Part shown: positions 1 to 4,919 of the stretch, piece after piece | Numbering within the stretch: position 1 is the first letter of the stretch | Layout of the letters: each line of letters opens with the position of its first letter | Origin: Syntrophomonadaceae bacterium | GTDB lineage: Bacteria; Bacillota; Syntrophomonadia; Syntrophomonadales; Syntrophomonadaceae | Assembly: GCA_028698695.1 (NCBI GenBank) | Contig: JAQVWB010000136.1 | Coordinates: 1 to 5,605 of the forward strand | Length of the DNA: 5,605 nucleotides | Direction of reading: 5' to 3' | Program-made: the position numbers and the translations under genes | Notes under the pieces: generated by a model | The model's database searches: none | What the model saw: the letters and a program-made list of their open reading frames with translations, nothing else | Told to the model about the DNA's origin: nothing

Positions 1-541
1 TAAGATTATGCAATCAGTAATTTGTCCGGGAGATTTTGTAATCGACGCTACCTGTGGCAATGGGCAGGACACAGTTTTTTTGGCTCAATTAACTGGTCAG
101 CAGGGCAAGGTTATGGCTTTTGATATACAGGCTGAGGCTATACGGCGAACGCGGCAATTATTGTTAAAATACCAATGCCTTGAACAGGTAACTTTAATAG
201 AAGATAGTCATGCCAATCTGGGAAAATACAAACCGGAAAAAATTAAAGCAGCTATGTTTAACCTGGGCTATCTGCCTGGAGGTTCTCACCACATTGTAAC
301 CGGCAGCAATGATACTATTACTGCATTAAAGACCATAATGGAACTTCTGGTTTTGGGAGGTATGGTTACAATTGTGGGGTATCCGGGATATGAAGCCGGG
401 CAGCAGGAACTAAGTGAAGTAAGTGAGTATTTGTCTGGTTTAAATCAGAAAAGTTTTGAGGTTATAAATATAAAGGCAATTAACCAGCGGAATAATCCAC
501 CTCAGATACTGGTTTGTTCCAGGATTAATGGAGGTATGTAA
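1..541 (+). CDS. mnmM: SAM-dependent methyltransferase, YtqB/MnmM-like (5' partial)
   Basis: Class I Rossmann-fold methyltransferase of the family represented by B. subtilis YtqB, now known as MnmM, which methylates 5-aminomethyl-2-thiouridine at the tRNA wobble position; older annotation calls the family 'rRNA methylase'. Numbering from the ATG at base 8, the SAM-binding glycine motif is DATCGNGQDT (13-22), the acidic residue at the end of the next strand is in FDIQ (D39), and the family block NLGYLPGG lies at 85-92. The frame is open from base 2 to the left edge, and the ATG at base 8 lies only six residues before the PGD that opens the first strand, whereas family members usually have a further N-terminal helix. 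The true start is therefore probably upstream and the gene is truncated by the window. The TAA stop abuts the argR start with no gap, so the two are probably translationally coupled. The fold and family are confident; the exact substrate is by family analogy only. Confidence 0.85.
   Translation, partial: KIMQSVICPGDFVIDATCGNGQDTVFLAQLTGQQGKVMAFDIQAEAIRRTRQLLLKYQCLEQVTLIEDSHANLGKYKPEKIKAAMFNLGYLPGGSHHIVTGSNDTITALKTIMELLVLGGMVTIVGYPGYEAGQQELSEVSEYLSGLNQKSFEVINIKAINQRNNPPQILVCSRINGGM
530..535 (+). promoter_or_regulatory. argR ribosome binding site
   Basis: GGAGGT lies six bases before the argR ATG and inside the last codons of the upstream methyltransferase gene. With the upstream stop directly adjacent to the argR start, this arrangement suggests that terminating ribosomes can reinitiate on argR. 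Confidence 0.75.
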
Positions 542-988
542 ATGAAACTGAAACGACATTTCACCATTACCGAGATTATTTCCAACCAGCGAATTACTAC
601 CCAGGATGAATTATGTGAAGCCCTGCAGGAAAATGGCTTTGCCGTAACGCAGGCAACCGTATCGCGGGATATTAAAGAGTTACAGTTAATAAAGATTCCC
701 GATGATGAAGGTTATCGTTATGCCTTGCCGGATGCAGCCAATATTACCCGTTCCCAGGAAAGATTACGCCGTATATTCAGCGATTCAGTCATTACTATGG
801 ACTACAGTGAGAATCTGATCGTTATTAAAACCTTGCCGGGCGGTGCCCAGTCAGTAGCTTCAGTAATAGATTCCTCAGATTTCCCTAATATCCTGGGTAC
901 AGTAGCCGGTGATGATGCTATTTTTGTAGTTGTAAAGCCTATAGAAGCAGTACCGGAAGTATTAAAAGGGTTTCAGGAACTCATATAG
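542..988 (+). CDS. argR: Arginine repressor ArgR/AhrC
   Basis: Transcriptional regulator that, as an arginine-bound hexamer, represses arginine biosynthesis and in Bacillus activates arginine catabolism. The 148-residue length matches the family (B. subtilis AhrC is about 149). The N-terminal winged helix-turn-helix covers roughly residues 1-70, with the recognition helix ATVSRDIKEL at 38-47. The C-terminal oligomerisation and arginine-binding domain covers roughly 75-148 and holds PGGAQSVASVIDS (99-111) and GTVAGDDAI (119-127), whose two aspartates (124, 125) contact arginine in family structures. The residue after the DD pair is Ala where Thr is common. The start is fixed by the GGAGGT at 530-535. 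It is the second gene of an apparent methyltransferase-argR-recN operon, a position conserved in Firmicutes. No ARG box was recognised in this window, so its own regulation cannot be judged. Confidence 0.97.
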   Translation: MKLKRHFTITEIISNQRITTQDELCEALQENGFAVTQATVSRDIKELQLIKIPDDEGYRYALPDAANITRSQERLRRIFSDSVITMDYSENLIVIKTLPGGAQSVASVIDSSDFPNILGTVAGDDAIFVVVKPIEAVPEVLKGFQELI

Positions 989-1017
989 CAGATATTGTGC
1001 ATAAAAGAGGGATGTCC

Positions 1018-2685
1018 ATGCTGGTGGAGATTTATATTCAGAATTTTGTCCTGATTGATGAACTGCGAATGGAGTTTGAGCCCGGACTTAATGTATTAAC
1101 CGGGGAAACCGGAGCAGGTAAATCAATTATTATTGATGCGCTGGGACTGGTAATGGGAGAACGCATAAAAAATGAATTTATTCGTGATAGCAGTAAAAAG
1201 GCATTAGTTGAAGCGCTGTTTGAAATTAACAGCCAGGAAGAGCGTAATCTTCTGCTGCAACAGGGAATACTTGCTGAAGGCGAATCAATGGTGGTTATCA
1301 GTCGGGAAATATCACCTAACGGCAGAAATATTGTACGAGCAAATAATCGTATTGTATCAGTCGCTTTTTTAAAAGATATCACTGCCTCGTTGCTGGATAT
1401 GCATGTCCAGAATGAACGGTCTTCTTTTTTTGAAAATGAAAAATATTTGCACATTGTAGATGATTTTGCTCCTGAAGCAGGTGCTTTTCGAGACCGGATC
1501 AGCAGCGTTTATCGGCAGTGGCAGGAAAAAGAACAAAAACTGCAGCAGTGGCTACAGGATCAAAATAATCGCCTGCAGAAAATCGATTTTTTATCTTTTC
1601 AAATCGAAGAGATTGAAGCGGCCAAATTATTCCCTGGTGAAGAGGAAGAGCTGCAATCACTCAGATTAAGAATCCGCAATGCTGAAAAAATATCTGCCGG
1701 CAGCCGGCAGCTTATACATATGTTATACCGACAGGAAGAGGGTAATAGTGCCCATGATTTAGTCTCATTATCGCTGGATGTGGTTCGGAATCTGATGGAT
1801 GAACCTGTAATAGCGGCGTTAAAAGAACCTTTGGAGGAAATTATTTATAGTCTTCAGGAAATGGCCGCTACAGTTTCCGACTTGCAGGACTCGCTGGATT
1901 TCCAGCCTGGTGCATTGGATGAGGTAGAGAATCGTCTTTATCTAATAGAAAGATTAAAGAGCAAATATGGGGCCGGCATAGAAGAAGTTCTGGCTTTTTA
2001 TCAGCAAGCCCGACAAGAGCTGCAGGAACTGGAAAATTATGAACAGGTGGAAGGTCATCTCCGTTCTGAAGCAGACAAGTTGCAGCAGGAATATTACCGA
2101 ATAGCCGCCCAATTGTCAGCTGTTCGTCGTGAGGCAGCCAGCAGATTGCAGGACATGGTTGGCAGGGAATTAGCTGATTTGCATATGCCGCATATCATCT
2201 TTGAGATCATAGTAAATCAGAAGGATACCCCTGCTGTTAATGGTTGTGATGATATTGAATTTATGTTCTCAGCTAACCCGGGTGAGTCTCCCCGTCCACT
2301 GTCGAAAGTTGCATCAGGAGGAGAAATATCCCGTTTTATTCTGGCTTTAAAAGCTGCGCTTGCCTCTACTTATCGTATACCGACCCTGGTATTTGATGAA
2401 ATAGATGTTGGAGTTGGCGGAACAGCGCTGGGGGCTATGGCGGATAAACTTTATCAGATAGCCGCTAATCACCAGGTAATCCTCGTTACTCATGCAGCCC
2501 AGGTAGCCAGTTACGCGCACTGTCATTATCTAATCGACAAACAGGTGAAAAACAACTCTACTTTTGTCCAGGTGACGCGCCTTCAGGAAGAGACCCGTGA
2601 ACAGGAAATAGCCCGTATGCTGGGAGGTTACCAGTATTCGGATATAACCCTGCAACACGCCCGCGAACTTTTAAAGCGAAATTAA
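1018..2685 (+). CDS. recN: DNA repair protein RecN
   Basis: SMC-like ATPase recruited early to DNA double-strand breaks, where it holds DNA ends for RecA-dependent repair; it also matters in competence and resistance to DNA damage. The protein is 555 residues (B. subtilis about 576). It has Walker A GETGAGKS (29-36), a Q-loop segment DMHVQNERSSFF (127-138), a Glu/Gln-rich coiled-coil middle part (roughly 150-380), the ABC signature LSKVASGGEISR (428-439), Walker B TLVFDEID (456-463), D-loop GVGG (465-468), and the H-loop VTHAAQVA (490-497). The C-terminal block ARMLGG (532-537) is typical of RecN. I chose the ATG at 1018 because it gives the family N-terminus MLVEIYIQNF and has a GAGG at 1007-1010 with good spacing. 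An in-frame GTG at 997 would add seven residues but leaves no site upstream. It starts 29 bases after argR and is probably co-transcribed. No LexA-type operator was seen. Confidence 0.97.
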   Translation: MLVEIYIQNFVLIDELRMEFEPGLNVLTGETGAGKSIIIDALGLVMGERIKNEFIRDSSKKALVEALFEINSQEERNLLLQQGILAEGESMVVISREISPNGRNIVRANNRIVSVAFLKDITASLLDMHVQNERSSFFENEKYLHIVDDFAPEAGAFRDRISSVYRQWQEKEQKLQQWLQDQNNRLQKIDFLSFQIEEIEAAKLFPGEEEELQSLRLRIRNAEKISAGSRQLIHMLYRQEEGNSAHDLVSLSLDVVRNLMDEPVIAALKEPLEEIIYSLQEMAATVSDLQDSLDFQPGALDEVENRLYLIERLKSKYGAGIEEVLAFYQQARQELQELENYEQVEGHLRSEADKLQQEYYRIAAQLSAVRREAASRLQDMVGRELADLHMPHIIFEIIVNQKDTPAVNGCDDIEFMFSANPGESPRPLSKVASGGEISRFILALKAALASTYRIPTLVFDEIDVGVGGTALGAMADKLYQIAANHQVILVTHAAQVASYAHCHYLIDKQVKNNSTFVQVTRLQEETREQEIARMLGGYQYSDITLQHARELLKRN

Positions 2686-2718
2686 ATCATCTGCATTGAT
2701 ACTGGTGAATCCTCATTA

Positions 2719-2755
2719 TTCTATAGTGGTATAATTGAATATAATAGCTATAGAA
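2719..2755 (+). promoter_or_regulatory. hicBA promoter region with flanking dyad
   Basis: An extended -10 element TGGTATAAT lies at 2727-2735 and a second TATAAT at 2740-2745. No convincing -35 is correctly spaced, which is tolerated with a TGn extended -10. Both -10 boxes lie between the arms of an inverted repeat, TTCTATAG (2719-2726) and CTATAGAA (2748-2755), a layout that could serve as an operator. The promoter call is moderately supported; the operator role is inference. Confidence 0.5.
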
Positions 2756-2757
2756 AG

Positions 2758-2764
2758 AAGGTGA
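2758..2764 (+). promoter_or_regulatory. hicB ribosome binding site
   Basis: AAGGTGA lies four bases before the ATG at 2769 and supports that start for the small first gene of the toxin-antitoxin pair. Confidence 0.6.
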
Positions 2765-2768
2765 ATTA

Positions 2769-2978
2769 ATGGACAGGGAAATTATTTTCCTGGTTGAAGA
2801 AGCTCCCGAAGGTGGCTATGTGGCTAGGGCTCTGGGGCATTCCATATTCACCGAGAGTGATACGCTGGATGCCATTAAAGAAGCAATAAAAGATGCGATT
2901 CGCTGCCACTTTAGTGAAGACCAGGCCCCCGATATACTTAGATTGCATTTTATTAAAGAAGAGGTTATTGCGATATGA
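2769..2978 (+). CDS. hicB: HicB-like antitoxin (short form)
   Basis: Small 69-residue protein of the HicB-like fold, the antitoxin partner of the HicA mRNA interferase next door. Its core is the strand-helix pattern of this group: VEEAPEGGYVARALGH (9-24) followed by SIFTESDTLDAIKEAIKDAI (25-44), in which GGYVARALGHSIFTESDT is characteristic. Small proteins of this kind are often mislabelled '2-oxoisovalerate dehydrogenase' in databases; nothing here resembles a dehydrogenase. Many HicB proteins carry a C-terminal ribbon-helix-helix or helix-turn-helix DNA-binding domain, but this one ends soon after the core (FIKEEVIAI), so there is no visible DNA-binding part and self-repression is uncertain. 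Its TGA overlaps the start of hicA (ATGA), a classic toxin-antitoxin arrangement with the antitoxin first. Family assignment is good, mainly from the pattern and the partner gene; activity is inferred. Confidence 0.83.
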   Translation: MDREIIFLVEEAPEGGYVARALGHSIFTESDTLDAIKEAIKDAIRCHFSEDQAPDILRLHFIKEEVIAI

Positions 2979-3220
2979 GGATACCTCGTGATATTGATGC
3001 TAATCACCTGGTTAACCTTTTAGGAAGATATGGTTATGAAGTAACCCGGCAAACTGGTAGTCATATTCGTCTAACATCAAAAATTTGCGGCGAAGAACAT
3101 CATGTTACTATTCCAAATCATAATCCTCTTAGAATAGGTACACTTAGTTCTATACTCAACGATGTTGCAAAATTTCTTAACGTTGGAAAAGATAAAATAG
3201 TTAACGAACTTTTTAGTTGA
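2975..3220 (+). CDS. hicA: HicA-type mRNA interferase toxin (YcfA family)
   Basis: An 81-residue protein of the HicA/YcfA family, whose members adopt a double-stranded-RNA-binding-like fold and cleave mRNA to arrest growth until neutralised by HicB. The N-terminal helix (DANHLVNLLGRYGYEVTRQ, 8-26) is followed by GSHIRL (28-33), whose His30 is the expected catalytic residue, and then by the family block HHVTIPNHNPLRIGTLSSIL (42-61). Length and all key blocks are intact, so the toxin is predicted to be functional. A weak site GAAGAGG at 2958-2964 lies ten bases before the ATG, and the 4-base ATGA overlap with hicB suggests coupled translation that favours antitoxin supply. The second half of the gene is more AT-rich than recN, a mild hint of separate origin. 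It is followed at once by a long hairpin that may end the module's transcript. Confidence 0.88.
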   Translation: MRIPRDIDANHLVNLLGRYGYEVTRQTGSHIRLTSKICGEEHHVTIPNHNPLRIGTLSSILNDVAKFLNVGKDKIVNELFS

Positions 3221-3236
3221 AAATATTTAATTAATT

Positions 3237-3296
3237 GCTGATAGGAGACCGGGCTATTGATGAAAAAAAACGTCAATAGCCCGGTCTCCTGTCAGC
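3237..3296 (+). terminator. Long hairpin after hicA, probable terminator
   Basis: An inverted repeat has arms at 3237-3262 and 3271-3296. All 26 positions pair in RNA on the + strand, 24 as Watson-Crick pairs and two as G-U (3242 with 3291, 3261 with 3272), around a loop of eight A residues (3263-3270). The core runs GGAGACCGGGCTATTGA against its exact complement. The 3' side has only a short TTTA, not a true T-tract, so it is not a textbook intrinsic terminator. It would nonetheless separate hicBA transcription from spoIVB. It could alternatively be an RNA-processing or protective structure. Confidence 0.6.
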
Positions 3297-3313
3297 TTTA
3301 TCCCGTATGTCTG

Positions 3314-3343
3314 GTATAGTTTGTTCTCCCGGCGGGGAGAATA
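3314..3343 (+). promoter_or_regulatory. Candidate forespore (sigma-F type) promoter of spoIVB
   Basis: GTATA at 3314-3318 and GGGGAGAATA at 3334-3343, separated by 15 bases, fit the Bacillus sigma-F pattern (GYWTA, about 15 bases, GGNRANAMTW) at every defined position. This is the expected compartment, because spoIVB is transcribed in the forespore under sigma-F and sigma-G in B. subtilis. A transcript from here would begin a few bases past 3343, shortly before the ribosome binding site at 3360. Sigma-F and sigma-G recognise similar -35 elements, and no good sigma-G -10 was seen. Confidence 0.6.
3324..3341. repeat. Short dyad overlapping the spoIVB -10 element
   Basis: TTCTCCC (3324-3330) and GGGAGAA (3335-3341) form a perfect 7-base inverted repeat with a 4-base centre GGCG. 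It overlaps the proposed -10 box, so it may simply follow from the G-rich -10 sequence or may be a regulator site. It is too short and lacks a T-tract to be a convincing terminator. Confidence 0.4.
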
Positions 3344-3359
3344 AATGCTATCAGGTTAC

Positions 3360-3365
3360 GGGGAG
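3360..3365 (+). promoter_or_regulatory. spoIVB ribosome binding site deciding a GTG start
   Basis: GGGGAG lies eight bases before the GTG at 3374. A GTG at 3365 is also in frame but overlaps this site and would leave no ribosome binding site of its own, so the downstream GTG is preferred. Confidence 0.6.
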
Positions 3366-3373
3366 TGATAATA

Positions 3374-4684
3374 GTGAATTTAAATATTCGTACCTGTATA
3401 GGAATATTCTTAGCTGGTTTATTACTGATAATTTGTTTTTCACCCGGGGCCCGCACGGTACTTGATTTACCTGAACATAAAACTCTGGTGGTTGGGGAAA
3501 CCAGTGCAATTGAACTTGGTATTCCGGAACAGTTCAAAGATAAAATACAAATGCAGGTGGCCAAACCATCCCGCAGTGTATTTGCAACTCCTTATGAGTC
3601 ACCAGTTATAGTTAATCGTAACTCTTCCGGATATGAAATTGTTGCCCTGAAGCCCGGAAAGGTAGATGTCAATCTAAAGCTTTTGGGATATATCCCCCTT
3701 AAATCAATGGCTGTGGAAGCTATTCCTCCCCGCCGGGTAGTGGTAGGCGGGCATTCAATCGGAGTGTTGCTCCAATCAAAAGGTATTATGGTGGTGGGTT
3801 TTGCACCTATGGTTAGTTCTGATGGAGTCAAAATGTGTCCTGCCCGGGATGAAGGTGTGGAAATTGGCGATGTTATTTTGAGTGTTAATGGCAAATCTAT
3901 TAACAGTGAGAATGATCTGGCCCGCGTAATTGATGTTAATAAAGAAAATTCCATAAGTTTAAAGATTAAGCGCAGGGAAGATGTTATTAATGTACCGGTA
4001 AAACCTTATTATTGCGCTGAAACCAAGCGTTATCGCATTGGATTATATGTTCGTGACGGGGTAGTCGGGGTAGGAACCTTAACTTTTTGGGAACCCTCCA
4101 ATAAACAATTTGCCGCACTGGGACATATAATAATTGATGCTGATACCAGGCAGGGTATTGATGTAATGCAGGGTAAAATAGTCAGTGCCTCGGTACAGAC
4201 AGTTAAACCGGGAAAACCTGGCCGACCGGGTGAAAAAATAGGAGTGTTTAACAGTAATGGTGCAATAAATGGAAGTATAATTTGCAATACTAATTATGGT
4301 ATTTTTGGCCATACACAATCGGTTTTAAAAAATCCCCTCTATGAATATGCTATGGAGGTTGGTTATGCCCATCAGGTAAAAACCGGTCCGGCGAAGATTT
4401 GTACGGTTATCAATGGTGAGGATATTGAGAGTTTTGATATTATAATTGAGAAGGTTTATCCTGGTCGAGCAGGTGGAAAAGGTATGTTGTTAAAGGTTAC
4501 GGATTCCAGATTGTTAAATACTACCGGAGGGATTATTCAGGGAATGAGTGGTAGTCCAATTATACAGAACGACCGAATTATTGGAGCAGTTACGCATGTG
4601 TTTTTAAATGATCCGCAACGGGGTTACGGAATATTTATGGATAATCTGCTGTCAGAAATGTCAATTATGGATAATGCCAGCTAA
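3374..4684 (+). CDS. spoIVB: SpoIVB serine peptidase (S55), sporulation signalling protease
   Basis: Forespore protease secreted across the inner forespore membrane. In B. subtilis it cleaves SpoIVFA and so releases SpoIVFB to process pro-sigma-K in the mother cell. The 436-residue protein (B. subtilis about 426) has one N-terminal membrane segment or uncleaved signal (about 8-23), an extracytoplasmic region, a PDZ domain (roughly 125-210) with EGVEIGDVILSVNGKSI at 160-176, and the S55 peptidase domain. Catalytic candidates are His251 in ALGHIIIDADT, Asp377 in KVTDSRLL and Ser392 in GMSGSPI. The His-to-Ser and Asp-to-Ser distances (141 and 15) are almost those of B. subtilis (His236, Asp363, Ser378), so the enzyme looks intact. 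The GTG at 3374 is chosen for its ribosome binding site. It lies immediately upstream of spo0A, the universal order in spore formers, but is separated from recN by hicBA and has its own apparent forespore promoter. Confidence 0.97.
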   Translation: MNLNIRTCIGIFLAGLLLIICFSPGARTVLDLPEHKTLVVGETSAIELGIPEQFKDKIQMQVAKPSRSVFATPYESPVIVNRNSSGYEIVALKPGKVDVNLKLLGYIPLKSMAVEAIPPRRVVVGGHSIGVLLQSKGIMVVGFAPMVSSDGVKMCPARDEGVEIGDVILSVNGKSINSENDLARVIDVNKENSISLKIKRREDVINVPVKPYYCAETKRYRIGLYVRDGVVGVGTLTFWEPSNKQFAALGHIIIDADTRQGIDVMQGKIVSASVQTVKPGKPGRPGEKIGVFNSNGAINGSIICNTNYGIFGHTQSVLKNPLYEYAMEVGYAHQVKTGPAKICTVINGEDIESFDIIIEKVYPGRAGGKGMLLKVTDSRLLNTTGGIIQGMSGSPIIQNDRIIGAVTHVFLNDPQRGYGIFMDNLLSEMSIMDNAS

Positions 4685-4688
4685 AGTT

Positions 4689-4696
4689 TTCGACAA
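4689..4696 (-). promoter_or_regulatory. Spo0A box (0A box) upstream of spo0A
   Basis: TTCGACAA is the exact reverse complement of the 0A-box consensus TTGTCGAA, the binding site of phosphorylated Spo0A. It begins four bases after the spoIVB stop codon and more than 200 bases before the spo0A start, which suggests autoregulation of spo0A as in B. subtilis. Recognition by this organism's Spo0A is inference from the conserved recognition helix. Confidence 0.6.
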
Positions 4697-4730
4697 AAAT
4701 TTAATTAGCCAGTTGCAATGCAAAAGGATT

Positions 4731-4753
4731 AGTTACTACATAAGTAGCCAACT
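4731..4753. repeat. Imperfect short dyad after spoIVB
   Basis: AGTT-A-CTAC, loop ATAA, GTAG-CC-AACT: an imperfect hairpin with two 4-base helices separated by an asymmetric internal loop. No T-run follows, so it is at best a weak spoIVB terminator. It also lies between two AGGAWWW-like sequences (4725-4731 and 4755-4761) that resemble sigma-H -35 elements but have no matching GAAT -10. Confidence 0.25.
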
Positions 4754-4771
4754 GAGGAAATATTTTGTAAT

Positions 4772-4800
4772 TTGAAACAATTCACTATAACCGTTATTAT
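4772..4800 (+). promoter_or_regulatory. Candidate sigma-A promoter of spo0A
   Basis: TTGAAA (4772-4777) and TATTAT (4795-4800) are each 5 of 6 to the vegetative consensus with the optimal 17-base spacing. This would give a transcript starting near 4807 with a leader of roughly 110 bases. B. subtilis spo0A has both a vegetative and a sigma-H promoter; no convincing sigma-H -10 (GAAT) was found here. Confidence 0.45.
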
Positions 4801-4863
4801 CAAATTGTATGCTGGATTATAGGGTAATTTGATGGAAAAAAAAAGCAGGTAATAGTTGGTGTA

Positions 4864-4871
4864 TCGTCGAA
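4864..4871 (+). promoter_or_regulatory. Second, imperfect 0A-box-like site in the spo0A leader
   Basis: TCGTCGAA matches the 0A consensus TTGTCGAA at 7 of 8 positions and is followed by AA. It is oriented opposite to the site at 4689-4696 and lies downstream of the proposed vegetative promoter, where bound Spo0A~P could block elongation or initiation. One mismatch in eight makes this plausible but not strong. Confidence 0.4.
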
Positions 4872-4900
4872 AAGGCTTAATAAATTTAAATAATCAAATA

Positions 4901-4908
4901 AGGAGGGG
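4901..4908 (+). promoter_or_regulatory. spo0A ribosome binding site
   Basis: AGGAGGGG, a very strong Shine-Dalgarno sequence, lies 11 bases before the ATG at 4920 and fixes the start of the right-hand gene. Confidence 0.75.
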
Positions 4909-4919
4909 GATTTTAGTCT

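Noticed and set aside
1038..1454. Long open frame on the - strand inside recN
   Set aside because: It lies opposite the conserved Walker A and Q-loop coding region of RecN, encodes a low-complexity Ser/Ile-rich product without family motifs, and has no convincing ribosome binding site.
1460..1669. Open frame on the + strand inside recN, other frame
   Set aside because: Its product is Lys/Ser-rich with no recognisable pattern, and it lies wholly within the coiled-coil region of recN; a shadow frame.
2300..2306. TGTCGAA, a core 0A-box match inside recN
   Set aside because: It is formed by codons for the conserved ABC signature region (LSK of LSKVASGGE) deep in a coding sequence, far from any promoter; coincidence is the simpler explanation.
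3298..4318. Several - strand open frames opposite spoIVB
   Set aside because: They overlap the PDZ and peptidase coding sequence of SpoIVB, show no motifs, and are explained as shadows of a strongly conserved gene.
4832..4852. Six-codon mini frame in the spo0A leader (MEKKSR)
   Set aside because: It has no well-spaced ribosome binding site and no feature of an attenuation peptide; a chance ATG in an A-rich stretch.
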